From Jacaranda mimosifolia (Eukaryota > Streptophyta > Magnoliopsida > Lamiales > Bignoniaceae): a stretch of DNA of 64,000 bases. Every line of letters begins with the position of its first letter. Positions within the stretch are counted from its first letter, which is position 1. Under the pieces are notes generated by a model. It saw only the letters and a list, made by a program, of their open reading frames with translations, was not told the origin of the DNA and did not search any database. Both the position numbers and the translations under genes were made by a program. This document shows positions 33,044 to 44,240 of this stretch, piece by piece. Location of the stretch: positions 34,058,760-34,122,759 of the forward strand of contig CM032127.1 in NCBI GenBank assembly GCA_018894105.1, given 5' to 3'.

Positions 33044-34832
33044 TGTTGGAATAGTGCCCTAGAAGCCAATTAGATTGGTGTTGTAAATTATCTCCTTATA
33101 AGATAATCTTGATTGAATGATATTCATTATATGGCCATCTTCATCTTATGCTCATTATTACTCCACTCGCATTTGGTTGAAGCCCTTAGATCACACAAGA
33201 CTATAGGACTTGGTCACGTATTGGGTGGTGATCATGGAACAAAACTTACATGGTCGTGATCTTAAATCTTCCAAGCCATAGAATCTTATGAGACAGGGCA
33301 TCTAAGATCCGAATAGAATTCCACTAACGATGCATAAACTTAAGGGTTGGATGTTGCTCCATTCCATAAGTAATCCCATATGAGATATGGATGTATGTTA
33401 TTGGGTGCTTATTAGAGAACAAAATACTGAAGGCCCATCCGGAGAATCCACTAGATAGCCAAAGTGGCAAGTGGTAGTAGCAAGTTCTCCAACATTCATT
33501 TTGGCCAATTAGTTGGACTCTATGGGCTTGAGATTGGACATCGACCATGGAGAATGAGTATTATTCAATTCATGGAGATTAATTGAATCGAGTCGATTAA
33601 TTTAAAGGAGTTTAAATTAAAATGATTATATGATATTCAAAAGTCACAAGGAGTTGTGAGCCCGTATCAAATAAATGGTAAAACCTATCGGATCACACAT
33701 GAAAGCTAATTGCATTTCCTAATTGATAGAGAAATTTTTCTAAGTGTTAGGAAATGCATTCCAAGGGACCGATTTTAAGTGTGGTCGAAAATGGAGGTCA
33801 ACTTTGGCTTGATTAATTTAATTGTTAAATTGATCAATTAATTTAAGGAGTTAAATTATACCAATATTAAGGAGTTAATTATATGGTGCCACATGACCAT
33901 CAATTGGTTAAGTTAACTTAAAGAGTTAGGTTAACAATTCTTAGCTTAAAGAGTTAAGGTAATTGACTTAAGATTTAATTTAAAACAATTAATCCTTGAT
34001 TTAACTTTAATTTAATAGATGAGAGAAGTCCATATTGAAGGAAAAATTCAAATGAAATTTTCATTTGGTGTGCATTTTAATTAATTTGAAATTAGATTCC
34101 AAATGTAATTCAAAGGCACACAAAATTCAAATTTGATTTGAATTTTGCCAACTTGCAAACAAATGAGCGGTCCCCCACCTTGAGGAATGTGTGGTGCCAC
34201 CTTGGCATCACACCATATTCTCTCTATATATAGATATAGAGGTGAGGGTGGGCAACACTATGCAATCCACTTGAAGAATTAGTTTCTCACATTTTCCCCC
34301 CTTCAAGTGTTGCCTCATGAGTTGAAGATTCACTTCCCTCTTCTTCTCCAACCCCCACAATTGGCCATCTACCTCTCATTTATCCTCTCTATATCCATCT
34401 GATACTGGGGAGAAATAGGAAATAGTATTGGTGTGTGGATCATAGACAAGACAATAGGATTACTATGCCTTTGGAGATCCACCTGTCAAAGCAGTAACTT
34501 GGCGATTTTATTCTAGGAGATTCAAAAGGATTTTTGTTCTAACATTTTCAAAAAAGATTCTTTAAAGAGTTGAGAGACTACCAGAATATTTCCAGATTTT
34601 TTGGAGGCTTTTAGATGGGGCAGAAGTTGCTCCAAATTCGCTGTGCCGCTATTTGACAGTTTCTGGATTAAAGAAGAGTTCTTCATCTCTCCTTTAGATT
34701 TTTCTAATCAAGGTAACTCTCCATCCAAATCTAAATCCTAAGAATGTTTAGATCCTTGTTTACTTGTGAAGCACTAGTTAATTTGAGCTTTTGGAGTTTT
34801 ATTATTGGGTCTCAGTGCATCATTCGCCTTCA
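33044..34832 (+). mobile_element. 3' LTR of element A, with internal deletion
   Basis: Begins TGTTGGAATAGTGCCC after the purine tract and ends CGCCTTCA. Length 1,789 bp: about 430 bp are missing at 33491, where the text jumps from GCAAGTTCTCC to AACATTCATTTTGG. Dyad and TATA are at 34188-34243. To its right lies an integrase fragment of another copy. Confidence 0.85.
34188..34243 (+). promoter_or_regulatory. LTR core promoter of element A 3' LTR
   Basis: GTGTGGTGCCA / TGGCATCACAC dyad with one change, then CTCTATATATAGATATAGAGG. Confidence 0.6.
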
Positions 34833-35057
34833 GAAACGACGGTGAGGCTACTAAAGATACTATCCTCAAAGTCGGTGCCAAAAATGCTGCATAAGATGTG
34901 GTATGACATAGCACCCTCTTACCATTACCTCAAGGTTTAGGGGTCTCCCACTTACATGAAGTGGTTAGTAGGAGAAAAGTTGGATAGTAGATCAACCTTG
35001 TGCAAGTTTGTGGGATACCCAATAGAGTCTTTGGGTTATTACTTCTATTATCCCTAA
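34833..35057 (+). pseudogene. Integrase C-terminal fragment of element D
   Basis: A 225-bp piece matching 40075-40300 of element E: GEATKDTILK-like start, then MWYDIAPSYHYLKV-like, GEKLDSRSTLCKFVGYP and ESLGYYFYYP in worn frames. It is cut on the left by the end of the LTR of A and on the right joins mid-LTR sequence at ATCCCTAATGGGTCGC. It is the only trace of a separate copy (D) into which A may have inserted. Confidence 0.75.
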
Positions 35058-36241
35058 TGGGTCGCATACAAAAGCCAATTACATTTCCTACTTGATGAAG
35101 GAGAATTTTCTGAGAGTTAGAAAATCACTCATAGTGGACTGATTTTGAGGTTGGCGAAATTGAGATTAATTTTGGCTTGATTAATTTAATTTTTAAATTG
35201 ATCAACTAATTTAAAGAGTTAAATTAGACCAATAATTAAGGAGTTAATTATTTGGGGCCACATGACCATCAATTGGTCAAATTAGCTTAAAGAGTTAATT
35301 TAACAATTCTTAGCTTAAAGAGTTAAGCTAATTGACTTAAGAGTTAAGTCAAAGGTTAATTAATTGAATTAAAGTGTTTAATTTAATTAATGAAGAGAAT
35401 CAATTTTGGAGAAAAAATTCAAATAAAAGGTTCATTTGTTGTGGCATTTTAAATAATTTGAAATTAGATTCCAAATGAAATTAAAATGCACATAAAATTT
35501 AAATTCAAATTTGAATTGCAACATGCCAACTTGCAAGGCCAAGTTGGCGGTCACCTTGAGAAAGGTGTGATGCCACCTTGGCATCACGCCATCCTCACTC
35601 TATATATATAGATATATATATATATGTATAAAGGGAGAGAGGGGCAACCACATGACATACATTGTGAAGAATTAGATTCTTTCACATTTTCCATCTAATG
35701 CTTAAGTGTTGCCTCATGTATTGAAGCTTCACTTCTTCTCTTCTTCTCCTACCTCAAATCAAGCCTTCATCTGTGCAACTCTTCTTTCTATTTTCTAGCT
35801 AATATTAAGGAGATTAGGATCTAGCATTGGTGTGTGGACCATAACAATTAGAGGTAAGATAATTGGATTGCATGCTTTTGGAGATCCATAATCGAGGCAG
35901 TCCATTTGGCGAATTTTTTTCAAGCACTTCCCTATAGAGTTTTGAGATGTTTTTTTTTACACTAGATTCATCAAGAATTTGAGAAGATACTGTACATTTT
36001 TTGAAATTTTTGGAGGAGTTTCGATCGGGCAAAAGTTGCATCCAAACTGAGCTACCACTGTGAGACAATTTCAGTTAATTGGAGTCATCTTCAACATCTC
36101 CTTGGTTTTTGAGCGAATCAACGTAATATTCTTTCCAAATCTGGATCAATAGTATGTTTAGATCATTTTTAGCATGTGTAGCCTAATTAATTTCAGTTTT
36201 TAAAGTTTAATTAATAGATCCTAGTGCTACATGTGCCTTCA
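35058..36241 (+). mobile_element. 5' LTR of element E, 5'-truncated
   Basis: Begins inside U3 at the GGGTCNCACACAAAAGC block, so the first 1.0 kb is lost. It then runs through the palindrome zone (35290-35395), dyad and TATA (35564-35632) and U5 to GTGCCTTCA. A primer site follows. The left junction with an integrase fragment has no LTR tip and looks like an illegitimate deletion. Confidence 0.82.
35564..35632 (+). promoter_or_regulatory. LTR core promoter with expanded TATA tract
   Basis: Perfect-looking dyad GGTGTGATGCCA / TGGCATCACGCC, then a TA-rich run of about 30 bp (CTATATATATAGATATATAT onward), longer than in any other LTR of the window. This is a microsatellite-like growth of the TATA region. 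Confidence 0.65.
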
Positions 36242-36243
36242 AG

Positions 36244-36256
36244 TGGTATCGGAGCC
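36244..36256 (+). other. Primer binding site of element E
   Basis: TGGTATCGGAGCC, tRNA-Met primer complement with one A-to-G change, two bases after the LTR. Confidence 0.87.
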
Positions 36257-38232
36257 TAATTCATGCTTTGATTTGGATTTTTGATTGATTGATTGATGTG
36301 ATGAATTGAGCAAAATTACCAAATTCTCAATTTATATTATGGATTGGAGTGTTTGGATGATATTGTGTGTGGCTCCTTGATTGATGAATTGAAAGCATGC
36401 TAATATGTGTTTTAAGTGTTAATTTATATGATTAGTATGTTTTAATTCATCGTTGCTAATGTTGAATGTAGATATAGCTTTAGTTGATGTTATATGATGA
36501 TACAACGTGTTGTTAATGGCCTTAAAGAGTTTTGGTCATTTTTGGATCCAATTTGATTGGAGTTTTGTTGGAGATTTTTGAAGAATATGATTCTTACTTA
36601 AACTTATTTTTAGAAGCATGCTTGAGTCCTTGAAATTTCATTTTTAAAAGCTATTTTAGATCTAAAATTTCATCTATATTGTGTGATTACATGTGGAGGA
36701 GGTGATACTAGATTTTTTGGTGCACAAAAATTCAATAAAATTGAACTTGACTTGCTCAAGACCGAAAAATATGGTTGCTACCAACCCTAGTTAGGTGCTG
36801 GCCAAGTAGAGAGCACGCCATGTGAGCCAACTGCCCAGACCAAGCCAACAACGAGCAATTTATGTCTAAGCTTGTTTTGAGTGTCAATTTTGGCTCCTTT
36901 GGTGATCAAAAGTATTTTGTATCACACATAATAGTTGCACAAGTGTTGTGCAAGTTCTCAAAATTATGTTCGATGTTTTTGATTGCTTCTAAGAACTTGT
37001 TAAAGTTAATCTTCAAGTTGATGCATAAATGTTATGCTAGCTCTTACTTGGCCAATTATTTGTTTATGAGATAAGAATTAAATTGTTAGAATTGAATGTC
37101 AATTCTAGATTTATTTATTGTTTATTAAAATGTTGAATGGATGATGAATGAATGGGGATGATCATGAGCCTTTAATATTGACTTTATTTGTTTCAAGTTG
37201 TTGAAATGGTTGTATTAAATTAGGGCTTGCATGCCTCTTAATCTCCATCTTGTAAATGTTATAAGAGTAGAATCAATAAGAGTGAGGATTTCTTTCTCAT
37301 GTAAATGTTGCACGGAGCAAAGAAGGCCTTTGGAGGCATGGATACCAAGAAGACCCATGAATATATGGGATACACTCATGTAATAGCTAGATTTAATCAA
37401 CCTACTTAAAATCAACTAGGTGGTGCACCTATGGCTCTAAGTGCACCCCTTGGTTAGTCTCATGGTCATCCCAGCCTGGGAACATACTAGGCACATTTAC
37501 TTATTTCTACTTTCTATAACCTATTGATGTATGAGATGCATGGTTAGGATACAAAAAACCTAAATAAGAAAATAAAAATGATGAGATCTTTGCAAGCAAA
37601 AAAAACCCTTCATTTAGAATGTCCGACTACTTCAAATATTAAGTCAAAATAGATATAAATTAAAAGAGTTTTAATTAATCCATGCCTTCAACCAATAGTA
37701 TGTGGCATAATGATGCTACCATTATTTGTGTGATGTCTCACGAGTCGTAAGTCACAATTATGGTGTAAAGTTGTGACCATATACTTAGCATATGATGCAC
37801 ATTTGATTTAAGAACATCCATGTATTGGCATATGAGTCGTTGGATGTCGTGGAGCCATCTTGAATCAAAGTTAGATTGATAGGCTCGACTTAACACCTAG
37901 TAATGTAGATGTCGCACAAGTCGTGGGTCTATATGAAAAGTGAGGCAAAATATATTAAGAGTTGCATGGGATGCAATTAGCAAAACCTTATTACCTTTCC
38001 ATTGTTTGTGGATATCTCACGAATCGTGGGTCTACTTAGGAGTCCTTAGTATCTTGATTCTCACTAGACAATGGGATTTTCTAAATTCTTCTAGGGGGTG
38101 AAGGATTTGATAAAATAGTGGGAGAAAAATGTGCTTGAAAGACCATGAACATGTTTTCAAAATCAAAATTCAACCATATGCTTCTACTCTTTTTTTTACC
38201 TCTTATAGATTTTTGAAATCTTCAAAAAGAAA
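36257..38232 (+). mobile_element. Leader of element E
   Basis: About 2 kb, non-coding. GC-rich island at about 36780-36860. Four motif sites related to TCTCACGAGTCGTGGGTC at 37731, 37827, 37908 and 38011. Collinear with the other leaders. Confidence 0.82.
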
Positions 38233-39075
38233 ATGTCTAAAAATCCACTCACAACTATTTTGGAAACTAATAAACTCATTGGGCCAAACTTTTGCAATTG
38301 GTTGAGAAACCTTAAAATTGTTCTAAAGTTTGAAAAGAGGACCTATGTCCTAGATCGAAGTCCATTGGACACATTGGGTGATGATGCCACCAATAAGCCC
38401 CATGAATTGTTCACTAAATTTGTAGATGATGATCTACAAATAAGATACCTCATGATGGCTTCCATGGCTGATGAGCTCCAAAAGACTCATGAGTATATGA
38501 AACATGCAAGAGAGATCTACCAACACCTACAAGAGTTATATGGTGTGCAAACAAGATACAAAAGGTTTGCTTTGTCAAGAGAGCTCTTTAGATCAATGAT
38601 AGTTTAAGGTTCAAGTGTCCATGATCAGGAGGCTAAAGATGATTGGACTTATCGAGAAGCTTGGGCAAGTTGATCTGATCATAGACGATGACCTCTACTT
38701 GGATTTGTTCCTCCATCATTACCCCAATTGTTTGACTAATTCATTATGAACTTTAATATGTCCAAGTAAAGGGTTACGATTAATGAATTGGTGAACATAC
38801 TTGTGACAGTTGAGGTGACTATGAAAAAGGAAAAACTCTTATGCTTGCTTTCTCCTCTAAGTTGAAAGACCATAGGGGTCCAGAAAGGGAGGTAAGAAGA
38901 AGAAGATTTTTTCTTCCAAAGGGAAGCAACCTATGAAGAGTTCTTGAGTAGGTCAAGAAAAAAATTAAAATCGATGCGAGTTGTTCCCATTGTAGTGAGA
39001 AGGGGCATTAGAGAAGGAATTGCAAAGCTTACCCTGCAACCCTTGAGAAGGATATGTACTTTATTGAAGTTTACT
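38233..39075 (+). pseudogene. gag: gag of Copia element E, nearly open in its first half
   Basis: Best gag in the window. The open stretch 38233-38607 codes for 124 residues from MSKNPLTTILETNKLIGPNF through NWLRNLKIVL, KRTYVLDRSPL, DDDLQIRYLMMASMADELQ and LQELYGVQTRYKRFALSREL, the UBN2/retrotran_gag_2 type of Copia capsid. After a stop at 38605 other frames carry KMIGLIEKLGQ and MSKxRVTINELVNILVT-like parts. A basic stretch precedes the nucleocapsid knuckle near 38985-39030, CSHCSEKGH-stop-RRNC, where a tryptophan codon has become a stop. C, C, H and C are all kept. Confidence 0.9.
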
Positions 39076-39490
39076 TGACGACTAATTTTTCCTTATAGGT
39101 ATTTAATACCGCATGTGGTATTCACCTATGTAATTCGTTATAGGGTATGGAAAGAAGAAATAGTCTTTGTGAAGGGGACATGATCCTCTGCCTTGGAAAT
39201 GGATCAAGAGTTTCCACCATGGTCCATGGTGTAATCAAGTTAGACTAAGGAAATGCTTGTACTGAACTTGATCTAGTTTATTATGTACCCAACCTTGTGA
39301 AAAATATTATTTCTGTTCCTATTCTTGATAATGAAGGTTACGATATTTCTATATCAAATGGAATGTTAAAAGCATTAAAGAATGGTTCTTTAATTACACA
39401 AGATACATTATATAATAGATTGTACATACTTGATTCTCAACCTTCACTTATGCACATTCAATCAAGTGAAAGAAAATCAGATAACTAAGA
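39076..39490 (+). pseudogene. Protease and pre-integrase start of element E
   Basis: The active-site motif normally DTGCG reads NTACG here, so the catalytic aspartate is asparagine (both differences are G-to-A). The motif continues IHLCNSL-stop-GMERR and GDMILCLGNGSRV. The open stretch 39297-39488 has KNIISVPILDNEGYDISISN, then LYILDSQPSLMHIQSSERK, the start of the GAG_pre-integrase domain. Confidence 0.82.
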
Positions 39491-40410
39491 AGATCTCATA
39501 ATTTGGTATGCTAGACTTGGACATATTTCTAAAAATAAGTCGAACAAGTCAGAATCTCTCAAAGCACTAAATATTAGTGGCATTGAGGACCCTCTTACTT
39601 GTGAATCTTGTTTGCAGGGAAAAATGACCAAGGCTCTTTTTGTAGGATAAACGAAGCAAACCATAATTAATTTGGGTTTGAATCATTTAGATATTTGTAG
39701 TCCACTAAGAGTCAGTGCGAAAGGAGGCTATTCGTATTTCATCACCTTCACCGATGATATAATCGGTTCAGACATGCGTATCTTATGAAATACAAGTCCA
39801 AAGCTTTTGAAAAGTTTAAAGAGTATAGGAATAAAGTAGAAACGTAAAAGGGACTTAGTATTAAAGATGTTCAATTGCATCGAGGGAGAGAATACTTAAG
39901 TGCCGAATTCTTGGGTTATCTAAAGGAGAATGACATTCTCTCTCAATGGACTCCACCCAATACACCCCAATATATTGGAGTAGCCGAGAGGAGAAACCGT
40001 ACCTTATCAAATACAGTACGTTTTGTTATGAGTTTTTTTTATGTGCCTATATCCTTTTAGGGATACGCCTTAGAAGCGGTGGCGAGGTTACTAAAAATAG
40101 TGACCCCAAAGTCAGTGCTAAAAATGCCGCATGAGATGTGGTATGGCAAAGTACCCTTTTACCGTTACCTTAAAGTTCCGAGGTCTTGTGCTTACGTAAA
40201 ACAATTATTAGGAGATAAGTTGGATAGCAGATCTACCTTATGCAAGTTTGTGGGATACCCAAGAGAGTCTTTGGGTTATTACTTCTATGATCCCTTAGAA
40301 TAAAAGATGTTTGTCTCGAGGAGCGCCCATTTTTTGAAAAAAGAATTTCTATTAGATAGAAATGGAATCGTTGTTGAACTTGATGAAGTTCAAAATGATT
40401 AACAAATCCC
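39491..40410 (+). pseudogene. Integrase of element E, broken
   Basis: Order: zinc-binding part (ARLGHISKNKSN, CESCLQGKMTKA; its first histidine is tyrosine in WYARLGH), core with YFITFTDD, then HRGREYLSAEFLGYLKEND (the second catalytic aspartate position reads H), QWTPPNTPQ and GVAERRNRTL with the glutamate. The C-terminal stretch 40079-40303 has MPHEMWYGKVPF, YLKV, CAYVKQLLGDKLDSR, LCKFVGYPRESLGYYFYDPLE. Stops near 39843, 40059 and 40303. It precedes RT, which is the Copia order. Confidence 0.9.
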
Positions 40411-41330
40411 ATAAGCTGTGGAAATAAAACAGCAACAAGATCCTTACACACAACCTCTAAGAAGGTCAGACCGAATTAAGAAGCAACCCAAAAGGTTCGA
40501 ATTTCTTCATGAGACGAGCCAATCAAATAGTGATCTGAAGACCTATGAGGAAGCTATGTTGGACATAGACTTGAGATATTCGCCTGACGCCATGAAATCC
40601 GAAATGGATTCCATGTACTCCAACAAAGTATGGACTTTGGTAGATCCACCAAAAGGAATTGTTCCTGTAGGTTGCAAGTGGATCTATAATCGAATGCTAG
40701 GAGTCGATAGAGAGGTTATGACCTTTAATGTATGACTAGTGGCAAAAGGTTACGCTTAAAGACCCGGTATTGATTTCAAGGAAACTTTTTCACTTGTCAC
40801 AATGCCTAAGTCTATTCAGATTTTACTAGCTATAGCCGTATATTACGATTATGAGATATGACAAATGTATGTAAAAACTGCTTTCCTCAATGGAAACATT
40901 GAAGAAGAAATTTGTATAGAGTAACCACAAGGTTTTACATCCAAGGGGAGTGAGCAAAAGGTTTGCAAACTCTAGAGATCCACTTATGGACTCAAACAAG
41001 TTGGAACATATATTTTAACAAGACAGTCAAATCGTTTGGCTTTGTCAAAAATGTGTGTAAATCTTGTGTGTATAAGAAGGCTAGTAGGAATAGCATACTG
41101 TTTATTGTGCTTTATGTCAATGACATTTTTCTCATTGGGAATGAGAGAGAAACGTTAGAGTGTAATAAAGCATTGTTATCTCTCAGTTTTCTATAAAGGA
41201 TTTGGGAGAAGCATCATATGTATTAGAAATATATATCTATAGAGATAGATTTAGGAGGATGTTGGAGCTTTTCCAAACCCTGTACTTTGACAAGATACTA
41301 AAAAGGTTTAACATAAAAGAATCTAAGAGG
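40411..41330 (+). pseudogene. Reverse transcriptase of element E, broken
   Basis: Open stretch 40418-40735: LRRSDRIKKQPKRFEFLHE linker, then TYEEAMLDIDLRYSPDAMKS, VWTLVDPPKGIVPVGCKWIY and LGVDREVMTF. Further parts at 40963-41196 (FIVLYVNDIFLIGNERETL) and 41202 on (GEASYVLEIYIYRDRFRRML, ILKRFNIKESKRGFLPMGHG). The catalytic box at 41113-41124 is YVND instead of YVDD, a G-to-A change, so catalysis would be lost. Several frameshifts. Confidence 0.88.
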
Positions 41331-41703
41331 GGATTCCTCCCTATGGGACATGGCATTCGTCTCTCCAAGTCTATGGCCCCTAAGATAGACGATGAGACAA
41401 AGAATGTCCTAAATACTTTATGTGTCCACCATAGGGAGCCTAATGTATGCCATTCAATGTACAAGATCGAATGTGGCAGATGCTCTAAGTGTTACGACTC
41501 GTTTCCAATCTAACCCTAGTGAATTGTCACATGATGGTAGTTAAAACGATCCTTAAGTACTTATGAAAAACTTAGGAGTTAGTTTTTGGTATACAGCAAT
41601 GGAGAATTGAAACTTGAAGGATTTTTGAATTCCAATTTCCAATATGATGTAGATGACCTAAAATCTACTTTTGGATTTATATTTTGCCTCAATAGCAGCA
41701 CGA
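41331..41703 (+). pseudogene. RNase H of element E, first part
   Basis: Starts at the GHGIRLSKSMAP motif and goes through MSxxP, LMYAIQCTRSNVADALSVTT-like, VVKTILKYL-like and KLEGFLNSNFQ-like parts to LNSST, where a minus-strand solo LTR cuts it at 41703. The other half is 43859-44228. Worn by stops and shifts. Confidence 0.82.
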
Positions 41704-43858
41704 AAAAGGTCAGTAAGCCACTAGGAACCAATTATCAAACTTCAAGAGCTCAAAATAACTAGTGCTTACAGCCTACTAAGGATCAATTCAGATTTAGTTG
41801 GAGTGTTACCTTACAAAGCAAATTTCCAAGGTCTCAAGGGTGAACACTTCACCAATCCAGATTCTGGCAAACTCTAGCATAGCAGAGAAACAACAACTTT
41901 TGCCTCTGTTAGAATACTCTAAAAATCACAAAAAAAACCTAGAACTTCTCAACTCCTTGGGAAAGTTTTTGTAAAAAATTCATAGCAAAACTTGATCTGG
42001 ATCGCTTGGAAAAACTTCGGCAATTGACTGCTGTGTTCCAATAGATCTCCAAAGCTAGCGAATCAAATGCTTTGCCTCTATTGATATGATCCACACACCA
42101 ATTGATCCTCCAAATTCCACTCACTTTTAGCTGGAGATAATGAGTAGAGTATCAATGGTGAAGGCTGATTTTTTAGGTAGGAGAAGAAGAGAAAACAAAG
42201 CCTCAACACATGAAGCAATGTTTGGAAAGGGAGCTTTGGAGGGAATCGTGGAAGAATCTAATCCTTTGCACCTTTCACGCATATGGTTGATTCCTCTATC
42301 ACCCATATCTACATATAGATGTTGGATGATGTGATGCCAAGGTGGCATCATACCTTCCATGAGGGAAGCGGTCAAGTGGGGTGCCAATGTGGCAAATTTG
42401 AATTCGAATCTCATTTGAATTTCATGTGCATTTTAATTACATTTGAAATCTAATTTCAAGTTAATTAAGATGCTAATTCAAATGAACCTTTCATTTAAAT
42501 TTTCCTTCCAAAATGTATTCTTTCCTTTAATTAAATTAAACACTTTAATTTAATTAATTCACATTTGACTTAACTCTTAAGTCAAACAAACTTAACTCTT
42601 AAACTTAATTTTTTTAACTTAACTCTTTAAGTTGACTTGACCAATTGATGGTCACTTGGCACCACATAATTAACTCCTTAATTATTGGTCCTTAAATTAG
42701 TCGACTAATTTAACACTTAAGTTAATCAAGCCAAAAATTAGCCTTCAATTTAGTACCTTAAAATCGGTTACATGGAGTGATTTTCTAACTCTTAGAAAAT
42801 TACTCCAATAACTAAGAGGTTAATTGGCTTTTGTGTGTGACGCAATAGGTTATACCATTCATTGGACATGGGCTCATAACTCCTTGTGACTTTTGAATAT
42901 CATATATTCATTTTGGTTTTAAATAACTTTTAAACTAATCGACTCAATTCAATTAATCTCATTAATTGAAGAGTACCAATCTCCATGGTCGATGTCCAAC
43001 CTCAAGCCCATGGAGCCCAACTAATTAGCCAAAATGAATGCTTTTGGATAACTATTATAGCTCTATGCATACTATGCAAATATGGCCCTTCTGTCTCCTA
43101 TCTACCAAAAGAGGCCTAGGGCAAGATATTTGCGGGCTTATTAATAGCCTTGATACTATGTCTCTATTCCTAATGTTCGATTCTATTGTGTGACCTCATA
43201 TTTGGAAAACTCCTTTTCCAAATTGTCATACCACCTTGCACAAGGATTTCTTGGAATCGATCATTATAGAACACATAGGAGATGTACTCGTTCTTCACAA
43301 AAATGAGGAATCGGATTACATCTTGGATCTCACAAACCTCCATACCAAATAGCTCATACCCAATCTTAACCCAAAAAACCCACTAAGTGGTCAAGGAATA
43401 GTGAAAGCATGAGGACCAGATATAAGGTTGCCATGGATCCTCATGTTAGAGAACTTGCCACTCAGGCTATCTAGTAGGTTCTCCGGTGGGTCTTCAGTGC
43501 CTTGTTCTCTAACAAGTACCCACTAACATACACCCTTATCTCATGCGGTTGCTTATGAAATGAAGCAATAACCAACTCTTGGATTTATGCATCGTTAGTA
43601 CAAGTCTATCCGGATGTTAGATACCCTGTCTCATAAGGTCTTATGACTTGGAATATTTAAGATCACGATCATGTAAGACTTATTCCATGGTCATCAAACC
43701 AAGTCCCTTAGTCATAAGTGATCTAAGGGTTTCATCTAAACACAAGTGAAATAATAAAGAGCATAAGATAAAGATGGCCACATAAAAAATATCATTCAGT
43801 TAAGATTGCTTTACTAGGAAATAGCTTTTACTAGGCCAATCCTATTAGCTTGCCAACA
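41704..43858 (-). mobile_element. Solo LTR (minus) in RNase H of element E
   Basis: A 2,155-bp reversed LTR from AAAAGGTCAG (tip TG changed to AA) to GCTTGCCAACA, with about ten bases of the outer tip deleted. RNase H coding text resumes on the right (TGGTAAGTTGGAAAAG), so it is an insertion. The flanks GCACG and ACACG are likely the two target copies. Core promoter at 42305-42353. Confidence 0.83.
42305..42353 (-). promoter_or_regulatory. LTR core promoter (minus)
   Basis: TATA region CATATCTACATATAG and a dyad GATGTGATGCCA / TGGCATCATACC around three bases. Confidence 0.55.
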
Positions 43859-44228
43859 CGTGGTAAGTTGGAAAAGTTCTAAATAATAAACCATGACCAA
43901 TCCAACCACCGAGGCAAAATATACTGCGGCTTTGAAAATTGGAAAGGAAGGTGTTTCGATGAAAAACTTCATCCAAGAGTTGGATATAGTGTCTAGCATT
44001 ACTGAGGTAGTCATTGTCTTTGATGATAACAATAGAGCAGTAGCGCAAGTTAAAGAGCCAAGATCTCATCACCAGTCCAAGCAAATTTTGAGGTGATATT
44101 ATTGATAGAGGCAAAAGTTATCTCGAAAGAGAATATAGCAAATCTACTAACTAAAACCCTATCGCAAAAGGTCTTTGAAGGACATATTGAGAAGATGTGT
44201 CTTAAGACTATGGATAATTAGCTTTAGG
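43859..44228 (+). pseudogene. RNase H of element E, second part, and 3' tail
   Basis: Resumes after the solo LTR. The open stretch 43893-44096 reads TNPTTEAKYTAALKIGKEG, NFIQELDIVSSITEVVIVFD, DNNRAVAQVKEPRSHHQSK. The tail (ENIANLLTKTLSQ-like, KDILRRCVLRLW-like) reaches the purine tract. Acidic residues in TEAKY and DDNN are kept. Confidence 0.85.
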
Positions 44229-44240
44229 GCTAGTAGAGAT
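44229..44240 (+). other. Polypurine tract of element E
   Basis: GCTAGTAGAGAT directly before the 3' LTR, a worn form of the tract of element A. Confidence 0.65.

Noticed and set aside
34833..35057. Integrase fragment as part of element A
   Set aside because: A already has its own integrase at 11300-12221, and this piece lies beyond the 3' LTR of A. It must come from another copy.
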